Translations under genes and position numbers: made by a program
The notes under the pieces: generated by a model
Database searches by the model: none
Seen by the model: the letters and a program-made list of their open reading frames with translations, nothing else
What the model was told of the DNA's origin: nothing
In this document: piece by piece, positions 1 through 5,683 of the stretch
Layout of the letters: each line of letters opens with the position of its first letter
Position numbering within the stretch: position 1 is the first letter of the stretch
Origin: Spirochaetaceae bacterium
Lineage (GTDB): Bacteria > Spirochaetota > Spirochaetia > Treponematales > Breznakiellaceae
NCBI GenBank assembly: GCA_031257135.1
Contig: JAIRPH010000074.1
Span: 1-11,779, forward strand
DNA length: 11,779 nt
Direction: 5' to 3'

Positions 1-351
1 GTGAAGGAAGGGAGTGACGGCGAGATGTTTGTATCGAATTTTGAGGAAGTTGTGGAGCGTGCTGGGCGTCAATATGCTGAGGCGATGGCGCGTTTGAGCG
101 TTGCGGAGAGCGGCTGGGCGCAAGCGCAACGGGAGAAAGCGCAAGTTCAACGGGAGAAGGCGCGAATCCAGCAGAAGTGGACACAAGCGCAACAGGAGAA
201 GGCGCGAATTCAGCAGAAGTGGACACAGGCGCAAGAGGAGAAGGGAATTCAGCGGCAAGCGGTTTTGGCGTTGAAAAAGGCGGGATTTTCTGCGGAGGAG
301 ATTTCTCTGCAACTTGGACTTTCGCGAGAGGAAGCCGATGCCATGACCTAA
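1..351 (+). CDS. C-terminal part of a Rpn-family PD-(D/E)XK nuclease/putative transposase (partial, 5' end outside window)
   Basis: The frame is open from the first base and the protein most likely begins upstream, so the GTG at position 1 need not be its start. What is visible is the C-terminal tail: a helical stretch, then heptads of the type A-Q-x-Q-R/Q-E-K at about residues 40-81, then a short helix-turn-helix-like end (ALKKAGFSAEEISLQLGLS). This layout, a long charged coiled tail followed by an 'LKKAG-S-EEI---LGLS-EE' ending, is the usual C-terminus of Rpn (recombination-promoting nuclease, PD-(D/E)XK transposase-like) proteins, which are multicopy in many gut bacteria and treponemes. 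The catalytic nuclease domain is not in the window, so the family call rests on the tail alone. The TAA stop overlaps the stop of the oppositely oriented ORF at 348-587. Confidence 0.65.
   Translation: MKEGSDGEMFVSNFEEVVERAGRQYAEAMARLSVAESGWAQAQREKAQVQREKARIQQKWTQAQQEKARIQQKWTQAQEEKGIQRQAVLALKKAGFSAEEISLQLGLSREEADAMT
118..243 (+). repeat. 21-bp heptad-coding tandem repeat, best seen as two 42-bp copies
   Basis: Six heptad codon units run through the Rpn tail. The best pair is 160-201 and 202-243, two 42-bp copies that differ at only three bases, each encoding A-R-I-Q-Q-K-W-T-Q-A-Q-(Q/E)-E-K. The upstream units 118-159 are more diverged. The period of 7 residues fits a coiled coil that has grown by in-frame duplication. 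Confidence 0.85.
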
Positions 352-587
352 TTCGGCTCTCCCCGGAAAGCCGCTCCGTGCGGGACGTTTCTCTTAACGT
401 TCACGCGCCCGCAACGCCGCCGCTGATTTCCGCAAAAAGCTGTCGGATCGGGGTATCTTAAAACCGGACCGATTTCAGGCTGTTGCGTCGGCGGCGAAAC
501 CGTAGAGGCGCAGGCGGCGAGGATGAGCAACGCAGTCAGGAAAATCGCCGTTTTACCGCTTAGGGCGTATGCTTTCTTACCGAGCAA
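348..587 (-). pseudogene. Short lipoprotein-like ORF, possibly a decayed or truncated gene
   Basis: The first 30 residues look like a genuine lipoprotein signal: basic start (GKKAYALSGK), a hydrophobic stretch (IFLTALLILAA) and a lipobox L-A-A-C with Cys at residue 26, followed by a Ser/Pro/Gln-rich linker. The rest (from about residue 50) is rich in Arg and Cys, resembles translated non-coding DNA, and lies over the hairpin-rich stretch 352-470. The only start in reach is TTG at 585-587, with no Shine-Dalgarno sequence, 17 bases after the stop of the upstream gene. It ends by overlapping the stop of the Rpn-like gene. I read it as the 5' remnant of a small lipoprotein gene whose 3' part has been replaced. 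A real small lipoprotein of 79 residues cannot be excluded. Confidence 0.35.
354..373. other. Hairpin just beyond the Rpn-like stop codon
   Basis: A 20-base inverted repeat (CGGCTCTCCCCGGAAAGCCG on the + strand) can form about an 8-bp stem with one G-T wobble and a 4-base loop, beginning 3 bases after the TAA of the Rpn-like gene. No T-tract follows on either strand, so it is not a classical intrinsic terminator, though it could protect a 3' end. A second small inverted repeat, ACGTT/AACGT, lies at 385-389 and 396-400. Confidence 0.4.
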
Positions 588-604
588 AAAAACGTATAAA
601 GAAA

Positions 605-1252
605 TTATTCCCAGACAAGTTCTAACCGTACTCCATCGCTGAACGCGAATATATCCCCAATAGGCGACTGAAACGAAACCGTCTTTCCCTTTGCGACAAC
701 CGTAACCGCGGACATCTCTTCCAGAAGATTTCCCGGGGCGTCGTATACTACAAGGGTCCCTTCGCGAGGGGCGGTAAAACTCAGGCTGAAGGTGTAGCCC
801 TCGGAAATAGTCTGGAAAAGCGTCAATAAATCCGCGTCAATCCGCCCTGACCCCGAAACCAAAACCAGAGAAAGCCGATTCACCCCGCCTTCTTCCGTCA
901 GCGTAGCCCGCTGTCCCGAAGCGTCTAAAAAACGTACCAAACTCTGAGGGTCCGCAAATTCCAGCTTTACCGTGTTTACCGTGTCCTGACCTGCGGTTTT
1001 TGAGGAAAACGATCTCAGTTTCAGCCCTTCGACGCGGGCAACCGTGCGCTCAAAATCCGCTTTTCCGATAGGGACCGTAAGCCACCGCTCATTTCCGTCG
1101 AGCTTGCCCAGAGATTCTGCCGTACGGGAGAGCCGGTACTCTAGGCTTATAAGCCCCGAACCATTGCCGGTAAGGGTAATATCGGCTTTTACCCCAAGGC
1201 AGGAACTCGCCATTATCAAAATAACCGCAATTAAAGCAACTCTATAGTTCAT
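605..1252 (-). CDS. Exported/lipoprotein-like protein of unknown function (215 aa)
   Basis: I do not recognise a named family. The N-terminus (MNYRVALIAVILIMASSC) is a signal sequence ending in an A-S-S-C box with Cys at residue 18, acceptable for the loose spirochaetal lipobox, so a periplasm-facing lipoprotein is likely. The mature part reads as mostly beta-strand: alternating hydrophobic/polar runs such as GLISLEYRLS, TVKLEFADP, VNRLSLVLVSGSG, TFSLSFTAP and GVRLELVWE at the very end. No catalytic motif is visible. The ATG has a good GAGGA site 5 bases upstream. It starts 18 bases after the stop of the DUF503 gene and is probably the last intact gene of the leftward run. Function is unknown. 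Confidence 0.75.
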   Translation of the reverse strand: MNYRVALIAVILIMASSCLGVKADITLTGNGSGLISLEYRLSRTAESLGKLDGNERWLTVPIGKADFERTVARVEGLKLRSFSSKTAGQDTVNTVKLEFADPQSLVRFLDASGQRATLTEEGGVNRLSLVLVSGSGRIDADLLTLFQTISEGYTFSLSFTAPREGTLVVYDAPGNLLEEMSAVTVVAKGKTVSFQSPIGDIFAFSDGVRLELVWE

Positions 1253-1270
1253 GTTTTCCTCTTTTTTTCT

Positions 1271-1558
1271 TTAAAATTCTTCCGAATGGATGCTCACATC
1301 CTGAATACGCACAGGATTTTCCTTTTCGATCATTTCAAAAGCCTTTTGAAGGACCGTTTCTCCGAAGGTTTTTGAATTGGAAACCAACGCTCCCCCGATC
1401 TGAGCGAACGCCAGAGAATCCTGCAAGTCCACTTCCGCCGCGCTCAAATGAAACCGCCGCTGAAGTTTGTCTTTTATTGATCGGACAACTCGGCGTTTTT
1501 CCTTGATGGTATCCGCATCGGGAATCTCAAAAATTATTTGTATCATTGAAACTACCAT
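1271..1558 (-). CDS. ylxP: DUF503/YlxP-family protein (95 aa)
   Basis: This matches the small DUF503 family (YlxP of Bacillus, often encoded beside rbfA in other bacteria). Signature features are the M-V-V start, then a beta strand ending in I-P, the basic stretch IKEKRRVVRSIKDKLQRRF (family: SLKDKRRVVRSLKDRL-R-F), then VSAAEVD-like 'LSAAEVDLQDSLAFAQIG' and 'ALVSNSKTFGETVLQKAFEMIE'. Length is normal for the family. Starting at Met1 rather than Met5 fits the family N-terminus, and AAGGAAG lies upstream of it at about 11 bases. Proteins of this family are small cytosolic alpha/beta proteins; a link to ribosome or RNA function is suggested only by their neighbours elsewhere. Here the partners are a TPR protein and a lipoprotein, with no rbfA in the window. 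Confidence 0.85.
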   Translation of the reverse strand: MVVSMIQIIFEIPDADTIKEKRRVVRSIKDKLQRRFHLSAAEVDLQDSLAFAQIGGALVSNSKTFGETVLQKAFEMIEKENPVRIQDVSIHSEEF

Positions 1559-1594
1559 TTTTTTCTAATCTTCCTTATAAAAAGTAAAAAAAAC

Positions 1595-2539
1595 TTAATT
1601 CTGCTCTTTGGGAACTTCTCTGGCTTTTTTCGCGGTGGCGGTTTCTTCGGCGATGCGCTGGATTTCCTCTTTATTGGCGATGCCCTCACGGTTCGCGAGG
1701 GCATCAAGCGCGTCGATGTCGTCGAAACCCTCGCTGATTGCCTCTCGCAACTCGGTAAGCCCTTCGTCATTATCAGGGTCTGCTATGAGTAACAGCCGGG
1801 CAAGCCTAAAGCGGACATCAGCCTTTTTCGGCTCGTTACTGCCTGCCGGCAAATCCTTCAAAGCGGTCCGGCACTGTTCCAAAGCCCGGGCGTAAAACCC
1901 GTGTTCTTCCAAAATAAGGACGTACTCGTATCGTATCTGAGAACTGCTGTTGGTTTCAAGCCACCGAGCGTACCAGTCCATCGCTTCAGACTTATCCTGA
2001 ACCCGCAACAGCCGGGCGTTCAGCAGGATAACATCGCTGTTTTCCAGTAGCGCAAAGGGATATTTCGCCAATACCGCGGAACTTTCCTCGTATTTTTCCA
2101 TAACGTAGAGAATCAGCGCGTAGTTATAACCGTCGTCCGCGCTTTCCGGGGTCAAGGCGAGGACTCGGTCATAGAACGCGGAAGCTGATTCGAGGTCCCC
2201 CATCTTGACCTTCGTGTAGGCCGCGGCTTTGAGAGACATCACGTTGTCCGGGTCCTTAGCGAGAATTCCGTTGAAATACCGGAAGGCTTCATCGTAGCGT
2301 TTAGTTTCAAAGGCTATCCGCCCCAAGTTGTATTCCGAAGCGGTTTTCGTTTTATCCATCGCTTTCGCTCGGTTAAGCCACTTTTCGGCTTCAGCGTATT
2401 TGCCGTTATCGAAGTACGCCATGCCGATAGCGTAATATTCTTCCGCCGAAGTTACAGCCCACATACTCGTACAGGATGTCTGACACCAGAGCGTACAAAT
2501 CAAGAAAAACATACTATAAAAAACCGTACTAAAATTCAT
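1595..2539 (-). CDS. TPR-repeat protein with N-terminal signal/lipoprotein-like segment (314 aa)
   Basis: After a hydrophobic N-terminus (residues 4-19, with Cys at 15, 19 and 23; T-S-C at 21-23 is the likeliest lipid-anchor site), the protein has at least four tetratricopeptide units, at about residues 33-63, 67-97, 101-134 and 136-165. They show the usual spacing of Y/A-x-G-x-A-Y and A-x-x-x-F/Y (for example YYAIGMAYFDNGKYAEAEKW). The second half continues with weaker helical pairs and ends in a charged tail. It probably sits in the periplasm or at the inner membrane as a protein-protein scaffold, but nothing identifies its partner. The N-terminus has no basic residue before the hydrophobic stretch, which is unusual for a signal peptide. 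Its ATG overlaps the stop of the upstream phosphoribosyltransferase gene as ATGA, so the two are very likely translated in a coupled way. Confidence 0.85.
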   Translation of the reverse strand: MNFSTVFYSMFFLICTLWCQTSCTSMWAVTSAEEYYAIGMAYFDNGKYAEAEKWLNRAKAMDKTKTASEYNLGRIAFETKRYDEAFRYFNGILAKDPDNVMSLKAAAYTKVKMGDLESASAFYDRVLALTPESADDGYNYALILYVMEKYEESSAVLAKYPFALLENSDVILLNARLLRVQDKSEAMDWYARWLETNSSSQIRYEYVLILEEHGFYARALEQCRTALKDLPAGSNEPKKADVRFRLARLLLIADPDNDEGLTELREAISEGFDDIDALDALANREGIANKEEIQRIAEETATAKKAREVPKEQN

Positions 2540-3609
2540 TTTTCTTTTAGTACGGTATCTTCGATTTCTTTGAGTTGCGCCCGGTAGAGCCGGGCGATGT
2601 TTGAGCCGTAATTGGCGATAAGTTGCAGGATATTCCGGGGGTTATCCTGCGGGTCTGAGCCGTTGATGCGGTCCCCTGCGTCGCCGAGACCGGGCATGAT
2701 GTAGGCGGCGTCGTTCAGTACCGGGTCCATCCAGAGGGTGAAAACTTGGCAACGCTCTAATGCCCGGACTGACCTCAGCGCGCCTTTGAGCGCGGAAATG
2801 ACGTTGAAGAACCGAATAGACCTCGGTTTTATGCCCGCGTCCAGCAGATATTTCACGACTGTGACGAGGCTTCCGCCGGTGGCGTTCATGGGGTCTGCGA
2901 AGATGAGGTCTTTTCCGTCCATGGCGTCGAGGCTGAAGTAGGATCGGTCGAGGTCCAGGATATATTCCATATCGTGTTCCCGTTTATTATCGTCCCGTTT
3001 GATTTTGAACAGCGCGAAGGGGGTGACGTAGCCGTGGGAAGAGTATTCCTGAATTTCTTTGGACATGATCATTGCCGGCAGGAGCGCGCCTCTGAGCATG
3101 ACGCACATGACGGTTTGCTCGATTTTGTCGTCGATATTGTTAATTTTATGGACCGCGTAATTTTGGACCGGCGCGGTTACCGGGGTTTTGACGATGATGT
3201 AATTTTTATGAGTCCGGTGCATACCGCCGTAAGCGAGTTTGAAGAGCATTTCATAAGCCCGCTGGATATAATAGACGAATTCCTGATTTTCAGTGCGCTG
3301 GTCTCTGAGTTTTGCGATGAGTCTTGAGGCTTCGCTGTGGTTTTCTTGGGAAGAAAGGAACGAATAGACTTGGATGTTGGTTTCGTTTTTACAGAGTTCC
3401 TGCACGAGCGCGCCCATTTCGTTGTACAGCGAGATGAGGGCGTCTTGGGCTTTATCTTGTTCCTTTTCGGTAGGACCTTTACTGAGGATAGCGAAACTTG
3501 CCATGACTTGGTGGTAGAGGCGGTCCATTTCGGCGAGCCGTTCTTTATCGGCTTCGGTAAGGTAGCCGTCGAGGGCTTCGGCTTTCAGAATAATTTTATG
3601 TGTGTTCAT
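2536..3609 (-). CDS. upp: Uracil phosphoribosyltransferase-like protein with N- and C-terminal extensions (357 aa)
   Basis: The region of about residues 135-320 carries the UPRTase fold: a VMCVMLRGALLP segment (family: the LRAGL loop), the PRPP-binding motif ADPMNATGGS at 238-247 (family: DPMLATGGS) and YIMPGLGDAGDRI at 303-315 (family: YIVPGLGDAGDRIFGT, the uracil-contacting end). The enzyme would make UMP from uracil and PRPP in pyrimidine salvage. Normal UPRTases are near 210 residues; this one has about 130 extra residues in front, predicted mainly helical, and about 40 after the usual end. LRAGL is changed to LRGAL and the Phe of DRIFG to Asn, so the substrate could differ from uracil. 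The ATG has no Shine-Dalgarno sequence. The gene is coupled to the TPR gene downstream. Confidence 0.8.
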   Translation of the reverse strand: MNTHKIILKAEALDGYLTEADKERLAEMDRLYHQVMASFAILSKGPTEKEQDKAQDALISLYNEMGALVQELCKNETNIQVYSFLSSQENHSEASRLIAKLRDQRTENQEFVYYIQRAYEMLFKLAYGGMHRTHKNYIIVKTPVTAPVQNYAVHKINNIDDKIEQTVMCVMLRGALLPAMIMSKEIQEYSSHGYVTPFALFKIKRDDNKREHDMEYILDLDRSYFSLDAMDGKDLIFADPMNATGGSLVTVVKYLLDAGIKPRSIRFFNVISALKGALRSVRALERCQVFTLWMDPVLNDAAYIMPGLGDAGDRINGSDPQDNPRNILQLIANYGSNIARLYRAQLKEIEDTVLKEK

Positions 3610-3610
3610 T

Positions 3611-3649
3611 GCTATATATCAGCATACTGATAAGTCCGAAAAATTGCAA
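3611..3649 (-). promoter_or_regulatory. Probable promoter of the upp-like gene, giving a near-leaderless mRNA
   Basis: On the - strand there is TTGCAA (3649-3644), a 17-base spacer and TATGCT (3626-3621). A start point about 7 bases after the -10 box would fall near 3614, leaving only about 5 bases before the ATG at 3609. This agrees with the absence of any Shine-Dalgarno sequence. Each hexamer matches consensus at 4 of 6 positions, so the call is moderate. Confidence 0.4.
3617..3632. promoter_or_regulatory. Perfect 6-bp inverted repeat over the -10 box of the upp-like gene
   Basis: TATCAG, 4 bases (CATA), then CTGATA. It covers the proposed -10 hexamer and start site, the place where a repressor operator would act. 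It is too short and AT-rich to be a strong RNA hairpin. Operator function is inferred from position only. Confidence 0.35.
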
Positions 3650-3671
3650 TAATCCGCTTCCGCCTCAGCCA

Positions 3672-3701
3672 GCCCGGAGCGGAAAAACTCCGGGCGTTTT
3701 T
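3672..3701 (+). terminator. Rho-independent terminator-like hairpin with T-tract on the + strand
   Basis: GCCCGGAG (3672-3679) pairs perfectly with CTCCGGGC (3688-3695) across an 8-base loop and is followed by GTTTTT (3696-3701). The form is a textbook intrinsic terminator for rightward transcription, yet all genes on both sides run leftward. On the - strand it lies just after the OmpA-like gene but has no T-tract. It may still act as a 3' stabiliser or weak terminator there. Confidence 0.6.
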
Positions 3702-3707
3702 AAAAAA

Positions 3708-4139
3708 TTATCTAGGCGTGATAATGAAGAAATTGACCCGCCGGTTCTGAGACGTGCCGCCGCTTTGGGCATAGACCCCGCCTGCGCCGGTAAGGATAAG
3801 CCGCCGCCGGTCAACTTTGTAATAGTTTACCAGAAAATCCGCCGCGGCGTTTGCTCGGCGTTCACTCAGGGGTCTGAGGGTCCCGGATTCTTCCTGACTG
3901 GTTTTCGCCACCGGATTTGCCTGACCGTCTATCAAAATCCGGTACTGCGGATTGTCCACCAGTATCTGGGCAACTTTGATAAAAGTCTGATGGTTTTGAA
4001 TCGCCAGTTCAGTTCCCACAGCTTTTAAGTCCGCGCTGTTCCCCGGAAACACAATGAACAAGGGTTCACTGTTCGTACTCTGCGCATAGATCCCGGAAAT
4101 CCCGATCAACGCAACCAATAAAAAACCTAATTTCTTCAC
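3708..4139 (-). CDS. OmpA-like C-terminal domain protein, periplasmic (143 aa)
   Basis: A cleavable signal peptide (about residues 1-19, ending I-Y-A before Q20) is followed by little more than one OmpA_C domain, the module that binds peptidoglycan. Family marks are present: IVFPGNSADL at the start, LSERRANAAADFLV (residues 91-104; family LSxRRAxAV), LILTGAGG and QNRRVNFFI (131-139; family NRRVE). The Arg of NRRV is retained. The position of the usual T-D (in GHTD) reads G-Q-A-N at 72-75, so the Asp that contacts diaminopimelate in other bacteria is replaced. There is no beta-barrel part, so it should be a small soluble or wall-associated periplasmic protein. The start is GTG (4139-4137), with AGAGG about 7 bases upstream. 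It has its own promoter (4199-4170). Confidence 0.85.
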   Translation of the reverse strand: MKKLGFLLVALIGISGIYAQSTNSEPLFIVFPGNSADLKAVGTELAIQNHQTFIKVAQILVDNPQYRILIDGQANPVAKTSQEESGTLRPLSERRANAAADFLVNYYKVDRRRLILTGAGGVYAQSGGTSQNRRVNFFIITPR

Positions 4140-4169
4140 GTATAACCTCTTTTAGTGTAAGATTAAAAA

Positions 4170-4199
4170 AGTATATCGAAAGCGGTATTATTTTGTCAA
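4170..4199 (-). promoter_or_regulatory. Sigma-70 promoter of the OmpA-like gene
   Basis: On the - strand TTGACA (4199-4194, perfect consensus) lies 18 bases before TATACT (4175-4170, 5 of 6 matches). The expected start near 4163 gives a leader of about 24 bases holding the AGAGG ribosome site. This is the most convincing promoter in the window. Confidence 0.75.
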
Positions 4200-4217
4200 G
4201 CTATTTATCCGATAATT

Positions 4218-4239
4218 ACGCCTAAAAAAATAAAGGCGT
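4218..4239. promoter_or_regulatory. Inverted repeat between two divergent promoters
   Basis: ACGCCT (4218-4223) and AGGCGT (4234-4239) flank a 10-base A-rich loop, followed on the + strand by TTTT. It lies about 55-76 bases upstream of the predicted OmpA-like start and directly beside the proposed -35 of the methyltransferase gene. It could be an operator for a shared regulator or a weak rightward terminator. Confidence 0.35.
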
Positions 4240-4267
4240 TTTCATTATCTCTTATATGGTGTACTAT
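4239..4267 (+). promoter_or_regulatory. Possible promoter of the rRNA methyltransferase gene (leaderless)
   Basis: TTTTCA (4239-4244), a 17-base spacer and TACTAT (4262-4267). Transcription would start near 4274, right at the ATG at 4275. No Shine-Dalgarno sequence exists in front of this ATG, which fits a leaderless message. Each hexamer matches consensus at 4 of 6 positions. Confidence 0.35.
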
Positions 4268-4274
4268 AAAAATT

Positions 4275-5564
4275 ATGAAGCGTATTATTTTGAAAGCCGG
4301 AGAAGAAAAACGAATTCTTGCAGGGCATCCCTGGGTCTACGATAATGAAGTTGACCGGATTCTCGGACCCGGCGAACCGGCTCGCCTTGAACCCGGAGAA
4401 ACCGCCGATGTAGAAAGCGCGGGAAAACGATACCTCGGGCGGGCATTTGTAAATCCGAACTCGAAAATTATCGCCCGGCTTTACAGCCCTTCTAAGGAAG
4501 GGGTAGACAAGGGCTTTTTTAAACGCCGTATCCGGGAAGCCTTATCCCGCAGGACCGGTTACGACCTGTCCCGTGAATCCGCTCGGCTCATCTTCGCTGA
4601 AGCGGATTTTTTGCCCGGTCTCATTGTTGACCGTTTTGTCGGCTGGTCCATGGGCGATGCAGAGGGTCTGGAACCTCCGCTTACCTTCGGCGAGACGGAA
4701 GCCCGTTTGAAGCCGCCCCTTTCGTGGCTTTCGGTGCAGTTTCTTACCTTCGGCGCGGACCGCCGGCGGGAAGAGATACTCCGCGCGCTGGAGGAGGTTT
4801 TGGCTAAGGAATTGGGGCTTCCGGCAGGCATCGTCGAAAAGTCGGGGTCCACGGTTCGGGAACTGGAAGGACTGCCTAAACGGGAAGGGCTTATTGCGGG
4901 AACCTTTCCGGAGGAAGGCATCCTCATATTTGAAAACGGCTTTCCCTTTTGCGTACACCTTGAGCGCGGGCAAAAAACCGGTCATTTTCTTGATCAGAAA
5001 GATAACCGGCGGCGGCTTTTCCGATACCTTCCTAAAGACGCGCGGGTTTTGGACGCGTGCGCCTATACCGGCGGGTTCGGGATTCATGCGGCCCGGTTCG
5101 GAGCGGCTTCAGTAGAGGCGGTGGATGTTTCAAAGGAAGCCTTAGATACAGCCCGGAAAAACGCCGTTCTCAACGGAGTAGCGGAACGAATCAACTTTAT
5201 AGAAGAAAATATTTTTGATCGGCTTAGGCAGTATCCGCGGAAGGAGTCCTTTGATCTGATTGTCTTAGACCCGCCGGCTTTTGCTAAATCCCGGACTATG
5301 CTGGCCGAAGCGGTTCGGGGATATAAGGAGATAAATCTTCAGTCCATACGGCTTCTTTCTCGGGGAGGCGTACTGGTCACCTGTTCTTGCAGTCAGGCTC
5401 TGGACGAAAGCCGGTTCAAGCGGATGATAACCGAAGCCGCCGCAGACGCGGACCGCCGGCTTATACAGCTCGATTTCCGGTACCAGACGCAGGATCATCC
5501 GGTTTTAGTCGGCTATGACGAATCGCAGTATCTCAAATGCGGGTATTACAGGGTTCAGGCGTAG
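4275..5564 (+). CDS. rlmI: Class I SAM-dependent 23S rRNA cytosine methyltransferase, RlmI type (429 aa)
   Basis: Domain order fits RlmI/YccW: an N-terminal PUA RNA-binding domain (about 1-75, with LAGHPWVYDNEV), the middle domain (RLIFAEADFLPGLIVDRF at 104-121) and a Rossmann methyltransferase domain. Key motifs are KTGHFLDQKDNR (234-245), the SAM loop VLDACAYTGGFG (258-269), acidic EAVDVS (281-286), DLIVLDPPAF (327-336) and TCSCS (369-373), whose Cys residues are candidates for the m5C catalytic nucleophile. RlmI methylates C1962 of 23S rRNA in E. coli, using SAM. The protein is about 30 residues longer than usual; the extra piece is near residues 125-150, between VDRFVGW and LSVQFLTFG, rich in Gly, Glu and Pro. 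It stands alone on its strand, divergent from the OmpA-like gene, with 119 bases before secG and no obvious terminator between. Confidence 0.9.
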   Translation: MKRIILKAGEEKRILAGHPWVYDNEVDRILGPGEPARLEPGETADVESAGKRYLGRAFVNPNSKIIARLYSPSKEGVDKGFFKRRIREALSRRTGYDLSRESARLIFAEADFLPGLIVDRFVGWSMGDAEGLEPPLTFGETEARLKPPLSWLSVQFLTFGADRRREEILRALEEVLAKELGLPAGIVEKSGSTVRELEGLPKREGLIAGTFPEEGILIFENGFPFCVHLERGQKTGHFLDQKDNRRRLFRYLPKDARVLDACAYTGGFGIHAARFGAASVEAVDVSKEALDTARKNAVLNGVAERINFIEENIFDRLRQYPRKESFDLIVLDPPAFAKSRTMLAEAVRGYKEINLQSIRLLSRGGVLVTCSCSQALDESRFKRMITEAAADADRRLIQLDFRYQTQDHPVLVGYDESQYLKCGYYRVQA

Positions 5565-5609
5565 CCGGGTTCCTTATTTTCATTCCCATAAAAAATATAA
5601 TTCCCCCTA

Positions 5610-5673
5610 TTGAACAAGTTTTTTCTCTGTGATAGGCTTATATAAATTGCGTATAAAATCTTGTTTTATGGAG
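5610..5673 (+). promoter_or_regulatory. AT-rich leader, likely promoter region for the secG-ptsN-ATPase run
   Basis: The 119 bases between the methyltransferase and secG contain TTGAAC (5610-5615) and two TATAAA boxes (5641-5646 and 5652-5657), none paired at ideal spacing with a good -35. GGAG at 5670-5673 lies 10 bases before the secG ATG. A promoter here is likely from gene layout, but the exact hexamers are not clear. Confidence 0.35.
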
Positions 5674-5683
5674 TTTAGTATAT

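Noticed and set aside
118..243. CRISPR-like array
   Set aside because: The repeats are contiguous, in-frame heptad codons with no spacers, so they are part of a coiled-coil tail.
177..461. 94-residue + strand ORF running past the Rpn-like stop
   Set aside because: Most of it is another frame of the repeat region; the remainder lies over hairpin-rich DNA and has no supporting start site.
1552..1770. 72-residue - strand ORF between the TPR and DUF503 genes
   Set aside because: It is a different frame of the TPR gene's 3' end, Lys/Arg/Ser-rich, with no ribosome site.
2974..3327. 117-residue + strand frame opposite the upp-like gene
   Set aside because: The opposite strand carries unmistakable phosphoribosyltransferase motifs. 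This frame has odd Phe/Asp/Glu composition and no start signal.
4542..5087. 181-residue and 122-residue open frames opposite the methyltransferase
   Set aside because: Both are shadows of the RlmI-type gene, low in plausible composition and without ribosome sites.
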